Shown: positions 53,460-62,135 of the stretch, piece after piece
Numbering within the stretch: the stretch's first letter is position 1
Layout: each line of letters opens with the position of its first letter
NCBI GenBank assembly: GCA_965197555.1
Contig: OZ240213.1
Coordinates: 992,001 to 1,056,000 of the forward strand
Length of the DNA: 64,000 nucleotides
DNA from: G965197555 sp965197555
GTDB taxonomy: Bacteria > Chloroflexota > Dehalococcoidia > Lucifugimonadales > UBA3495
Reading direction: 5' to 3'
Position numbers and translations under genes: made by a program
Notes under the pieces: generated by a model
Seen by the model: only the letters and a program-made list of their open reading frames with translations
What the model was told of the DNA's origin: nothing
Database searches by the model: none

Positions 53460-54415
53460 TGGACAGCTTGCGCGTGGCTGATGCTCTAAGGTGCTTGCTA
53501 CTTAACCTTCCCAAGGGGTCGAATCTCGTTTGCCCCAGGGGAGCCCTTCCTAAACCCTCGCGGCTGTTGACTGCCTCCCTCCTGAAAGAGGCGATTGTGC
53601 ATGAGCAGAGCCAGGCAACGGTGTCCCTCTGGACGGGCAATCGCCTTGACGGCTTGGTCTCCGCCCGATGTCGCAACGGCCGACGTGCCTGGGAAGTGGA
53701 CCGAGTCTTCTTGACGCCAAGGCAACCCAATTTAGATGCCAACAATTATCCGGATCAAGGAGACCACAGTGGCAGGCTGCCGGAGCTCTTGGAAGGAATC
53801 ATGGAAGCCGTTGGGAAGCGTGGTATCGAGCGCATGTTTCTCAGGGTTTCAGCAGCCAGCTCCCTAATACCATTGGCTATTAGGGCGGGATTCTTCCCGT
53901 GCTTTCACGAGGCGGCGCTGGAGGACACAGGAGGCAGCTCGTCGGATGTAAACCCGGTGCCTCCCCCATATTTCCGGGATTGGTCGGTATCGGATGATTT
54001 CCCTCTGTACCAACTCTACAATGCCTCGACGCCCCAGCCGGTGCGTTGTGTCGAGGGCCTGACCTTCGACCAGTGGCGGGACGGTGGAGAACCTTGGGGA
54101 CGTCGGCGGGAGTGGGTCTATCCTACCGAAGGCCGAATCGCAAGCTGGGTTGGCATGTCCTTGGAGGGCAGGGGGACCGTAATAGAAGCAATGGTCGATG
54201 CTGACCATCTTGAGATATGGCAGGACCTCCTCCGGTCTACCAAGAACCAAAAGGGCCCCAAACGTTGGCTGGTCCGGGACTATCAGTCAACGGCGGGCGA
54301 ATTATTGTTGCAAAGAGGTCTACAAGAGGTTTCCAGGTATACTACCTTGGTCAAAACCGTGGCAGTACCAGTGTTGAACCGGGACATGGCGCCAGCGGAG
54401 GCTAAAGTTTGGTGA
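53456..54415 (+). CDS. Unknown protein translationally coupled to pdxT, weak GNAT-like character
   Basis: The 319-residue protein is not firmly recognised. The alternation of beta strands and helices (LDGLVSARCRNGRRAWEVDR then VFLTP, MEAVGKRGIERMFLRV, LAIRAGFFPCFHEAALED) resembles GNAT acetyltransferase folds, and a second similar half may be present. The ATG at 53456 overlaps the pdxT stop by 4 bases (ATGA), and its own stop overlaps the next gene's GTG (GTGA), so it is firmly within the operon. Substrate and role are unknown. Confidence 0.65.
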   Translation: MMDSLRVADALRCLLLNLPKGSNLVCPRGALPKPSRLLTASLLKEAIVHEQSQATVSLWTGNRLDGLVSARCRNGRRAWEVDRVFLTPRQPNLDANNYPDQGDHSGRLPELLEGIMEAVGKRGIERMFLRVSAASSLIPLAIRAGFFPCFHEAALEDTGGSSSDVNPVPPPYFRDWSVSDDFPLYQLYNASTPQPVRCVEGLTFDQWRDGGEPWGRRREWVYPTEGRIASWVGMSLEGRGTVIEAMVDADHLEIWQDLLRSTKNQKGPKRWLVRDYQSTAGELLLQRGLQEVSRYTTLVKTVAVPVLNRDMAPAEAKVW

Positions 54416-56016
54416 CGGTGCAAGATGTGGTCCGGAGAGAATTGGACCTGTTGCTCAAGGTCCTGCCTGAGAGAGTCGCCGATTCTTTGCGTCAGCGTGA
54501 TGACCTAGAGGACTTACTGGAGGTGGTGCTGGACCTGGGGAGGCTACCCGAAGCCCGATTCCCTGGGGGTGATCACCCGCTGGATGACCGGGAGGTAAGG
54601 CCGGAGGACTTGGACCACGTGATGGACCGGGTGGGGGACTTCGGTGACGACAACCGCGCCGGCATTGAGCGGACCCTGCATCGCATATCCGGGATACGCA
54701 ATCGCAAAGGCCGCGTCATCGGCCTTACTTGCCGTGTGGGCCGGGCTGTGTTCGGTACCATCAAGATCGTAGAAGACCTGGCCTATTCCGGTAAGAATAT
54801 GCTTCTTTTGGGAAGGCCAGGTGTCGGCAAAACGACGATGCTTCGAGAGATGGCCCGAGTGCTTTCCGAGGATGCCAAGAAGCGGGTTATTATCGTAGAT
54901 ACCTCCAACGAGATTGCCGGAGATGGGGATGTACCGCATCCGGCAATAGGCCGGGCGCGCAGGATGCAGGTGACCACACCGTCGAGACAACACGGGGTAA
55001 TGATTGAGGCCGTAGAAAACCACATGCCTGAAGTCATCATCATCGATGAAATGGGCACCGAAGAAGAAGCCGCGGCGGCTCGCACTATCGCTGAGAGAGG
55101 TGTCCAGCTCATCGCCACCGCCCACGGTAACACCCTGGACAATTTGATCATGAATCCCACTTTGTCCGACCTGATCGGCGGGGTGCAGACGGTCACCTTG
55201 GGAGACCAGGAGGCGCGATACAGGGGCACCCAGAAGAGCGTACTTGAACGCAAAGGCCCTCCTACCTTCGACGTTGTGGTGGAGATCCAAAGCTGGAAAC
55301 GCTTGGCGGTACATGACGGTGTGGCCCAAGTGGTAGACCAATGGCTGCGCGGATTCCCCATTTCCTCTGAAATACGTTGGTTGGACGAAGGCGGCCAGGT
55401 AAACCGAAGCCAGGAGCCTGCCCGGCGCAGTGAAGACACCCCCGGGGCTTGGTCTCCGTCCTACGATCAGCCCAGCGCACCCGAGCCTGAGCTGGCGGGC
55501 CACTCCAACGGGAGCGGCCGCGACGTGGATGTGAGAATATTTCTATTCGGTGTAGGCCGGGACAAACTGGAAGCGGCCGGTGCGGAGGCCGGGGTAACCT
55601 TTCAGATCGCCAATGAGCTCAGAAGAGCCGACGTGGTGTTGACCACCAAGACCCACTATCGTCGAGGCTCCCAATTGGTGCGTATCGCCGAATCCAGCGG
55701 AACGCCGGTCTTTGTGCTCCGAAAAAACACCATGCCCCAAGTCCAAGAGTTCCTGCGTACTATCGCCAAGGAATGGGGAGATGCGGGCGACCAACCCGGC
55801 CAGTCCGACGAAGAGCACAAGGCCGTGATGGAAGACGCTATGCGGGAAGCTGAGGAAGCGGCCAACCGAGTCATAAGCGGCGAGTCCACGGTCCGGTTGA
55901 ACCCCCAGCGGTCTTATGTCAGACGTCTTCAGCACCTGCTGGGGAATCGCTACAATGTGGCGTCGATAAGCCACGGCAGGGAACCGGACCGCGCCGTAAT
56001 GTTTTACAAGACCTAG
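54412..56016 (+). CDS. Ycf45/SpoIIIAA-like AAA ATPase with C-terminal R3H-type region
   Basis: The roughly 534-residue P-loop ATPase has Walker A LLLGRPGVGKTTMLREMA (about residues 128-145), IIVDTSNEIAGDGD, Walker B EVIIIDEMGTEEE and a sensor-like TAHGNTLDN. The C-terminal 150 residues have helical and nucleic-acid-binding character, ending RSYVRRLQHLLGNRYNV and SHGREPDRAVMFYK, as in R3H-domain members of this family (Ycf45 in plastids, YlxR-independent SpoIIIAA-like in bacteria). A role in nucleic-acid binding is likely but undefined. GTG 54412 overlaps the previous TGA. Confidence 0.82.
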   Translation: MTVQDVVRRELDLLLKVLPERVADSLRQRDDLEDLLEVVLDLGRLPEARFPGGDHPLDDREVRPEDLDHVMDRVGDFGDDNRAGIERTLHRISGIRNRKGRVIGLTCRVGRAVFGTIKIVEDLAYSGKNMLLLGRPGVGKTTMLREMARVLSEDAKKRVIIVDTSNEIAGDGDVPHPAIGRARRMQVTTPSRQHGVMIEAVENHMPEVIIIDEMGTEEEAAAARTIAERGVQLIATAHGNTLDNLIMNPTLSDLIGGVQTVTLGDQEARYRGTQKSVLERKGPPTFDVVVEIQSWKRLAVHDGVAQVVDQWLRGFPISSEIRWLDEGGQVNRSQEPARRSEDTPGAWSPSYDQPSAPEPELAGHSNGSGRDVDVRIFLFGVGRDKLEAAGAEAGVTFQIANELRRADVVLTTKTHYRRGSQLVRIAESSGTPVFVLRKNTMPQVQEFLRTIAKEWGDAGDQPGQSDEEHKAVMEDAMREAEEAANRVISGESTVRLNPQRSYVRRLQHLLGNRYNVASISHGREPDRAVMFYKT

Positions 56017-56028
56017 CAGCCATTTGTT

Positions 56029-56634
56029 GTGGCGCTGTTTGTCGCTTTCGAAGGTCTGGACGGATCGGGAAAGACCACCCAGGCGCGGGCGTTGTTCCGC
56101 CGACTCCAAAGGTTGCAAATCGCTGCAGTATTGACGCATGAACCCGGCGGCACACCTCTAGGGCAATCATTAAGGCGGCTTCTGAAGCGGGGCTCCGCAA
56201 TTTCTTCAATGAGTGAGTTGCTTTTATTTTGCGCAGCCCGGTCCCAGTTGGTGCAAGACGTACTCCGCCCAGCCATCGATGAAGGGGATGTCGTCATCGC
56301 CGACCGGTTTTCCGGCTCCACAGTGGCCTACCAAGGCTACGGTCGTGGACTAGATTTGGAGTTGATTAACCGCGTGAACCGTGACGCCACCGCTGGTTTA
56401 ATACCCGATCTCACCGTGCTATTGGACCTCCCGGAAGAAATTGCGTTGAGAAGGAAAGATCCGTCAACCAACGACACCTTTGATACTGCACCGATGGAGT
56501 TCCATCGAAGGGTGCGACAAGGCTACCTCGAACAAGCGGCGCAACAACCCGAGGGTTGGGTGGTACTGGATGGGGCCCAGTCCCAACGGGAGTTGACCAG
56601 TCAGGTTTGGGACAAAATACAGCCCCTCCTTTGA
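56029..56634 (+). CDS. tmk: Thymidylate kinase
   Basis: The 201-residue enzyme phosphorylates dTMP to dTDP. P-loop FEGLDGSGKTTQA, HEPGGTPLGQ, the substrate motif VIADRFSGSTVAYQGYGR and a LID region (LRRKDPSTNDTFD) are present. The start is a GTG at 56029, 12 bases after the ATPase stop, giving the canonical VAFEGLDG beginning. It is the last gene of the pdxS operon; a terminator overlaps its stop codon. Confidence 0.95.
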   Translation: MALFVAFEGLDGSGKTTQARALFRRLQRLQIAAVLTHEPGGTPLGQSLRRLLKRGSAISSMSELLLFCAARSQLVQDVLRPAIDEGDVVIADRFSGSTVAYQGYGRGLDLELINRVNRDATAGLIPDLTVLLDLPEEIALRRKDPSTNDTFDTAPMEFHRRVRQGYLEQAAQQPEGWVVLDGAQSQRELTSQVWDKIQPLL

Positions 56635-56647
56635 GGGAGGGGCTGTA
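56618..56647. terminator. Terminator hairpin overlapping the tmk stop codon
   Basis: A perfect 12-bp stem TACAGCCCCTCC (56618-56629) pairs with 56636-56647 around a 6-base loop. The tmk TGA lies in the loop. Being symmetrical, it can also stop transcripts of the convergent selenoprotein gene. Confidence 0.8.
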
Positions 56648-56676
56648 CAGCCTTTGCTCTTGTTTGTCCGTCGGGT

Positions 56677-56958
56677 TCAGTCGGCTGGCGCTGGTTCCAG
56701 GTTGGCGATTTTGTCCCTGATGACGTTCCTCATCTTCCTGACCCTTCCAAGGTCAGGATAGATGTTCCCTTCGCCCTTCTTGTCGAATATCCGCTCCCCG
56801 TCGACGAATACTTCCATGATGCTCTGGCCCCGCGGGGATATAGTCACAGCAACGTCCGGACCGAAGTGCCGGAAAAACTCGTTCGCCATCCACGTGGCGG
56901 TACCTAGGTGCTGTCAAGGTACACAGTAAGTAATCTCTACCTGAACCTTCCCTTCCAT
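56677..56958 (-). CDS. Rdx/SelW-like selenoprotein with in-frame TGA (Sec15)
   Basis: A reading frame of 93 residues starts at ATG 56958, which has GGAGG seven bases upstream, and passes an in-frame TGA at 56914-56916. Around it the protein reads VEITYCVP-U-QHLGTA, the CxxU redox motif of the SelW/SelT/SelH (Rdx) thioredoxin-like family, at the right place after the first strand. The rest (MANEFFRHFGPDVAVTISP, then IMEVFVDGERIFDKKGEG, then YPDLGRVRKMRNVI) matches the family's second strand pair and C-terminal helix. A hairpin 14 bases after the TGA fits a bacterial SECIS. A conventional gene caller would report only the truncated 70-residue ORF from 56889. Function is presumably thiol redox; the partner is unknown. 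Confidence 0.85.
56884..56899 (-). promoter_or_regulatory. Candidate bacterial SECIS hairpin
   Basis: On the minus strand CGCCA-CGTGGA-TGGCG forms a 5-bp stem with a 6-base loop, starting 14 bases after the TGA, so the loop begins 19 bases downstream. The second loop base is G. These features agree with known bSECIS rules (short stem-loop, early G in the apical loop, about 16-37 bases from UGA to loop). Confidence 0.6.
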
Positions 56959-57126
56959 CCGGGATCCTCCTAGAACGAATGCTTTGGGTCTAAGTATAAG
57001 TTTAATTGATGGCCCGTATAAGTCAACCGCTTTCCGCCACCCGTACATCGCAATGTTGGCCTGGAAATATTATTAGATATTTGGATGTGGATTGCACCCC
57101 CCGAGTATTCGGCAACGCCATGGGCC

Positions 57127-58308
57127 TTATTGATATATCTTTCTGGGCCTGACGGTCTTTATGTACCCTTCGAAGTTGTGGCGGGTCTCTTTAAGCGAGT
57201 CTCCGCCGAATTTCTCCATGAAGCAGTCAATCAATACCAAGGCCACCATCGCTTCTCCGATGACGCCCGCCGGAGGTACCTGGCAGACGTCGGAACGCTC
57301 GTAGTGCGCTTGTACCAGGTCACCGGTGTCCAAGTCTACCGACGGCAAGGGTGTCATCATGGTTGCAATCGGCTTAATTGCGAACCTGGCAACGAGAGGC
57401 ATTCCGTTGGTCATCCCACCCTCAGTGCCGCCGAGCCGGTTGGTCTTGCGCTGCCACGGGTGGTCTGGGTCGGTGACCGGTTCGATGACGTCGTGGACTT
57501 GAGAACCACGAAGGTTCACAATCTCCCAACCTGGACCAATGGACACTGCTTTCACTGCGTTGATTGACATAAGAGCCTGAGCTATTTGGCCATCGATTTT
57601 GCGGTCCCAGTGGACATGAGAGCCCAGTCCAATGGGCAAATTCTCAGCGATGACTTCAACAGTGCCGCCCGCAGTGTCTCCAGCCTCTTTGGCGGCGTCG
57701 ATCTCCTCCATCATCCTGGCGGCTGCCTCCGGGTCGGCGCACCGCACCGGCGATGCCTCCACGGCTTCCCAGTCGATGGGGTCCGAGGCGGCCGCCCACA
57801 CGCCGCCGATGGAGATGACGTGGCTCCGAAGTCTAATGTCAAACTCTTCCAAGAAACGAAGCGCAATGGCGCCGGCGGCAACCCTCGCCGCGGTCTCGCG
57901 GGCACTGGCCCTTTCCAGAACGTTGCGCACGTCCTCGAAGCCGTACTTCATGGCGCCGGCCAAGTCGGCGTGGCCTGGTCTTAGTCTGGTGACCCTTTCA
58001 ATGCTGCCGTCGGCCGAGTCGGGATCCAACGGCCCAACCGCCATCGATTCCTGCCAGTTCACCCAGTCTTTGTTCTCGACGGTCATACCGATGGGGCTAC
58101 CCAGGGTATAACCGTGCCTCACCCCTGACACGATCCGGGCTTGGTCCTGCTCGATCAGCATACGGCCTCCGCGGCCGTAGCCGCGCTGGCGCCGCGCCAA
58201 GTGGCCCGCGATGTACTCTTCCTGCAAGGGCACCCCGGCCGGTATCCCTTCTAGGATGATCACAAGACCCTGGCCGTGGGACTCGCCGGAGGTGAAGAAC
58301 CGGACCAT
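57127..58308 (-). CDS. aroC: Chorismate synthase
   Basis: The 393-residue FMN-dependent enzyme converts 5-enolpyruvylshikimate 3-phosphate to chorismate. Motifs are FFTSGESHGQGLVIILEG, RRQRGYGRGGRM, RLRPGHADLAGAMKYG, ERASARETAARVAAGA and NRLGGTEGGMTNG. ATG 58308 with AGGAG 10 bases upstream gives the family N-terminus; an open extension to 58386 is not conserved. It lies downstream of aroE on the same strand, forming a shikimate pathway pair. Confidence 0.95.
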   Translation of the reverse strand: MVRFFTSGESHGQGLVIILEGIPAGVPLQEEYIAGHLARRQRGYGRGGRMLIEQDQARIVSGVRHGYTLGSPIGMTVENKDWVNWQESMAVGPLDPDSADGSIERVTRLRPGHADLAGAMKYGFEDVRNVLERASARETAARVAAGAIALRFLEEFDIRLRSHVISIGGVWAAASDPIDWEAVEASPVRCADPEAAARMMEEIDAAKEAGDTAGGTVEVIAENLPIGLGSHVHWDRKIDGQIAQALMSINAVKAVSIGPGWEIVNLRGSQVHDVIEPVTDPDHPWQRKTNRLGGTEGGMTNGMPLVARFAIKPIATMMTPLPSVDLDTGDLVQAHYERSDVCQVPPAGVIGEAMVALVLIDCFMEKFGGDSLKETRHNFEGYIKTVRPRKIYQ

Positions 58309-58392
58309 TAGTGACGCTCTCCTTTTGGGATTAAGGTCCGGGCGTTCGAGGTCAGCCCGGGAACGAAGACCCGTTGACCAATACAAGAGACA

Positions 58393-58412
58393 AGCCCCGT
58401 ATGACCGGGGTT
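58393..58412 (-). terminator. Small hairpin between aroE and aroC
   Basis: CCCCG (58395-58399) pairs with CGGGG (58406-58410) with two further pairs including a wobble, around a 6-base loop. There is no strong U tract, so it may be a weak terminator or an RNA-processing stem. Confidence 0.35.
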
Positions 58413-58457
58413 ATTGGAGGTCAAATTAATGCCTAGATACACACCAAGTTTAGAAAT

Positions 58458-59318
58458 TCACGGCCTCTGCCTGGCTTCCATCGCCTTGATCGCGGTCTCC
58501 AGCATTACCGCCACCGGAGCGTCCCTATCGGTCCACATTTCGAAGGACGCGGCGCCCTGGTAGACCAGCATGTGAATTCCGCCTAAAACCGCTGCTCCAG
58601 CCCGGGCGGCTTCTGTCAGCAAGGGCGTTCGCAGGGGATTATACACTAGGTCGTTGACCAGTGCGGTGGCAGGTATCTGAGTGCTGGGCAGCGGAGTGCC
58701 CGCCTCATTGGGGCCATGAGACATGCCGATGGTGGTGCAATTAACAATCAGGTCGGCGGAAGCCGCGGCAACCCCTAGAGCGTCGCTTGAAAGCGCAATA
58801 GCGTTGGAACCGACACCGTTGTTTCGGGCCAAATCCCCAAGCCGCTGGGCCCGCTCAAGAGTCCGATTGGCGATAGTTAGATGAGACACCCCCTCTCGCG
58901 CCAGAGCCAGCACCACACCGCGGGCCGCACCTCCCGCCCCCAACACCAATACCCTTCGGCCTGCTGGCGAAAAACTTGCTGCCTCGCGCAAGCCCCGCAG
59001 GAACCCGATGCCGTCGGTGTTGTGGCCGGTAAGACGGCCTTCCCGGTTGACGATGGTGTTGACAGCCCCGGCGGCGGAGGCCCAGTCGTCCACCTCGTCC
59101 AAGTAAGGAACTACCGCCTCTTTGTGGGGCACGGTGACGTTGATGCCCAGAAAGCCGGGTCTCCTCAATCCCTCCAAAAACTTCCCCACGTCGTCGGGAT
59201 TAACTTCCCAAGCCTGGTAGGTGCCGTCAATGGCGCAGTGGTCTAAAGCGGCCTGCTGAAATACCGGGGAAATCGAATGGCCGATGGGGTAGCCAATTAT
59301 TCCGAGATTACTGGTCAT
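58458..59318 (-). CDS. aroE: Shikimate dehydrogenase
   Basis: The 286-residue enzyme reduces 3-dehydroshikimate with NADPH. The substrate-binding N-terminal domain has GYPIGHSISPVFQQAAL and INVTVPHKEAVVPYLD (catalytic Lys), and HNTDGIGFLRGL carries the catalytic Asp. The NADP domain has VLGAGGAARGVVLAL and IANRT. LVNDLVYNPLRTPLL is the conserved C-terminal motif. It lies between valS and aroC on the same strand. Confidence 0.95.
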   Translation of the reverse strand: MTSNLGIIGYPIGHSISPVFQQAALDHCAIDGTYQAWEVNPDDVGKFLEGLRRPGFLGINVTVPHKEAVVPYLDEVDDWASAAGAVNTIVNREGRLTGHNTDGIGFLRGLREAASFSPAGRRVLVLGAGGAARGVVLALAREGVSHLTIANRTLERAQRLGDLARNNGVGSNAIALSSDALGVAAASADLIVNCTTIGMSHGPNEAGTPLPSTQIPATALVNDLVYNPLRTPLLTEAARAGAAVLGGIHMLVYQGAASFEMWTDRDAPVAVMLETAIKAMEARQRP

Positions 59319-59367
59319 CGTGTGTCCCGACCGCTGATGATGGCTGCATAACCTGAAAAGACAGCGT

Positions 59368-62070
59368 TCAATCCGCCAACTGGGCTAGAATCTCGTCGAG
59401 CCGGTCTCTCCGTTCCTGGAGAGACCGGAGGCGTTCTTCTTCGTTTTCTACCACCTCGGGCCGGGCCTTGGCCCGGAAATCAGGATTAGACACCAGCGTG
59501 GACACACGGTCAAGGTTGCGGACGCATTCGCTTCGCTCCTCCTGTAGGCGCTGGGACTCCAAGGACAAGTCCACAATCCCCTCCAGGGCTAGCCGTACCA
59601 CTAGGGGGTTCACGACCAACGTTACCCCTTTGACGCCGCTCTCCTGGGCGGCGGCGCCCGTGAGGACCCGAAGCGGTTCCACCCTAGAGAGGGCGCGTAT
59701 CACCTCGGACTCTTCCTCTACCGCCTGGCGCAAGCCGTCTGCCTCTACTATTGCTTCCAGGAGCTGGTTGGCGGGTATCCTTAGCTGGGCTCGGGTGTTC
59801 CGTACTGCCCTGATGGTCCGCATGACCGCGGTCATCTCCTCCTCCACCCGGTCTTCTTGACGGTCGCGGTCAACCTGGGGGTAGGGGGAAATCATGATCG
59901 ACTCGGAGGAGTCGCCCTCCTCAGGCAGCTTGCTTCTAAGGTTCTGCCATATCTCTTCGGTGATGAAGGGCATGAAGGGGTGGAGCAGCCGGAGGGTCCG
60001 TTCCAGTACGTGGGCCAGCACCGGCAGTGGTGAAGGCTCCATGCCGGACCTCAGGCGTATCTTCGCCATCTCTATATACCAGTCGCAGAAGTCGTTCCAG
60101 ATGAAATCGTACAGCTTCTGTTGTGCTTCTCCCAGCTCGAAATTCGCAAGGGACTGGTTGACCTCATTGGTGGCCCGATCGAGCCGGCCAATAACCCACC
60201 GGTCTTCTCTATGCTCGAGAGCGTTTAAAGAGTGCCAGCCATTTAAGTTGGAGGCACCTTCCAGACTGGTGAGGACGAACCGGGCAGCGTTCCAAACTTT
60301 GTTGGCGAAGTTCCGGGCAGCTTCCACCCTGTCTTCACTAAACCGTAAATCATTACCGGGGGCCGTGCCGGTGGTCAGGGCAAACCGCAGGGCATCCGTA
60401 CCATGGCGGTCCAACAACTCCAGGGGGTCCATGGTGTTGCCCCGGGTCTTGCTCATCTTCGCGCCAGTGGCATCCCTGATGAGACCGTGCAGGAAGACGG
60501 TGCGAAAGGGCACCTGCCCCGTGTTCTCGATGCCCAGCATGATCATGCGGGCGACCCAGAAGAACAGGATGTCGTACCCTGTCTCTAGAACGCTGGTAGG
60601 ATAAAAGTAGCTCAAGTCTTCTGTCTGGTCGGGCCAACCCAAGGTGGAATGAGGCCATAGACCGGAGCTAAACCAGGTATCGAGGACATCAGGGTCCTGC
60701 CGCAGGCCCCCCGATTGGCACCCGGAGCAGCTTGATGGGTCTTCCACGGCCACAGTTACATCATCGCAGTCGCCGCAGTACCAAACCGGAATCCGGTGGC
60801 CCCACCAGAGCTGACGGCTTATGCACCAGTCGCGGATGTTCTCCAACCAGTTCAAGTAGACCCGGGTGAACCGCTCCGGCACGATTCTGATTTCTCCCGA
60901 GGCAACTGCCGCATGAGCGCGGCCCGCGATGCTGTCGGGTTGGTCGTGGCTGCCCAGATTGACGAACCACTGGAGGCTGATCAGGGGCTCCACCACCGAA
61001 TCGCAGCGCTGACAATGCCCTATCGAATGGTGGTAGTCCTCCACCTCCTCCAGTAGCCCCAGGTCTTCCAACTCGGCCACGATCTGCTGCCGAGCTTGGA
61101 AACGCTCTGCGCCGACGTATTTGCCGGCAGCGTCGGTCATGGAGCCGTCAGGCCCTACCACAGTCACAATTTCTAGATCGTGGCGCTGTCCGATGTCGAA
61201 GTCCACCATGTCGTGGCCTGGTGTAACTTTCAGCGCCCCGGTGCCAAACTCAGGGTTGATCGCACTATCTCCGAATATAGGGATGGGACGGTCCATGATC
61301 GGTAGCACGGCCCGTTGTCCTATCAGGTCTTGGTACCGCGGGTCCTCCGGATGGACAGCAACGCCGGTGTCGCCGAGCATCGTTTCCGGCCGAGTGGTGG
61401 CCACGGTGATATGGCCCTGATCACTTTGCCCGCTCTCCAGCGGATACCGAATGTAGTAAAGCCTGCTGTCCTGCTCCTGGTAGTCTACCTCCAGGTCAGA
61501 CAGTGCTGTGGCGCACCGGACACACCAGTTAATAATCCGCTCGTGCCGATAAATGAGCCCCTTGTTGTAGAGGTTGACGAAGGTGGTACGCACCGCCTTG
61601 CTTGGGCCCGGGTCGAGGGTGAACTTGTGGCGCTCCCAGTCGGAGGAGATGCCCAGCCGACGGGACTGTTCGTGGATGATGCCGCCATACTCGCGGACGT
61701 GCTCCCACACCAGCTCAACGAAGGCGTCCCGGCCCAATTGATGTCGGTCTCGTCCCTGGGCTGCCAATCTTTGCTCCACAGCCCATTGGGTGGCGATACC
61801 CGCGTGGTCCGTGCCGGGCAGCCAGAGGGTGGGCACCCCGGTCATGCGCCGCCAGCGCACTAGAGCGTCCTCTATGGCCTTTTCCAGAGCATGGCCTAGA
61901 TGTAGCTCACCTGTCACATTGGGCGGCGGCATGGTTATGGAAAAGGGTGCTTTGGCCTCGTCGATTTTAGGAGCGAAATACCCCTTCTCTAGCCAATGCT
62001 CGTACACCCGCCGCTCCACTGCAGCGGGGTCATAAACTCTAGGAATTTCAGACGATGTTTGGGATGTCAT
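59368..62070 (-). CDS. valS: Valyl-tRNA synthetase
   Basis: The 900-residue class I synthetase charges tRNA-Val. Signature motifs are GELHLGHALEKA (HIGH equivalent) and GAKMSKTRGNTMDP (KMSKS equivalent). Zinc-binding cysteines are seen in HCQRCDSVVEP and the YCGDCDD / CSGCQSGG region, and an editing (CP1) domain lies between (TVATTRPETMLGDTGVAVHP). A C-terminal coiled coil (SLESQRLQEERSECVRNLDRV) is typical of ValS. No T-box leader is evident in the short upstream gap. Confidence 0.96.
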   Translation of the reverse strand: MTSQTSSEIPRVYDPAAVERRVYEHWLEKGYFAPKIDEAKAPFSITMPPPNVTGELHLGHALEKAIEDALVRWRRMTGVPTLWLPGTDHAGIATQWAVEQRLAAQGRDRHQLGRDAFVELVWEHVREYGGIIHEQSRRLGISSDWERHKFTLDPGPSKAVRTTFVNLYNKGLIYRHERIINWCVRCATALSDLEVDYQEQDSRLYYIRYPLESGQSDQGHITVATTRPETMLGDTGVAVHPEDPRYQDLIGQRAVLPIMDRPIPIFGDSAINPEFGTGALKVTPGHDMVDFDIGQRHDLEIVTVVGPDGSMTDAAGKYVGAERFQARQQIVAELEDLGLLEEVEDYHHSIGHCQRCDSVVEPLISLQWFVNLGSHDQPDSIAGRAHAAVASGEIRIVPERFTRVYLNWLENIRDWCISRQLWWGHRIPVWYCGDCDDVTVAVEDPSSCSGCQSGGLRQDPDVLDTWFSSGLWPHSTLGWPDQTEDLSYFYPTSVLETGYDILFFWVARMIMLGIENTGQVPFRTVFLHGLIRDATGAKMSKTRGNTMDPLELLDRHGTDALRFALTTGTAPGNDLRFSEDRVEAARNFANKVWNAARFVLTSLEGASNLNGWHSLNALEHREDRWVIGRLDRATNEVNQSLANFELGEAQQKLYDFIWNDFCDWYIEMAKIRLRSGMEPSPLPVLAHVLERTLRLLHPFMPFITEEIWQNLRSKLPEEGDSSESIMISPYPQVDRDRQEDRVEEEMTAVMRTIRAVRNTRAQLRIPANQLLEAIVEADGLRQAVEEESEVIRALSRVEPLRVLTGAAAQESGVKGVTLVVNPLVVRLALEGIVDLSLESQRLQEERSECVRNLDRVSTLVSNPDFRAKARPEVVENEEERLRSLQERRDRLDEILAQLAD

Positions 62071-62135
62071 AGGAGCGGCTCCGTATTGGGTTGGTGCGTG
62101 AGGCTAAAGTCCAACGCCGAAGAGAGCAGGACCAA

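Noticed and set aside
56677..56889. 70-codon ORF as the complete SelW-like protein
   Set aside because: Its start lies after the conserved first strand and redox motif, and a good ribosome-binding site plus homology occur upstream of the TGA.
57085..57567. Plus-strand frame over the end of aroC
   Set aside because: Antisense shadow of aroC, no independent homology.
61915..62135. T-box riboswitch upstream of valS
   Set aside because: The gap between the upstream gene and valS is only 65 bases and no T-box sequence or specifier stem was seen.
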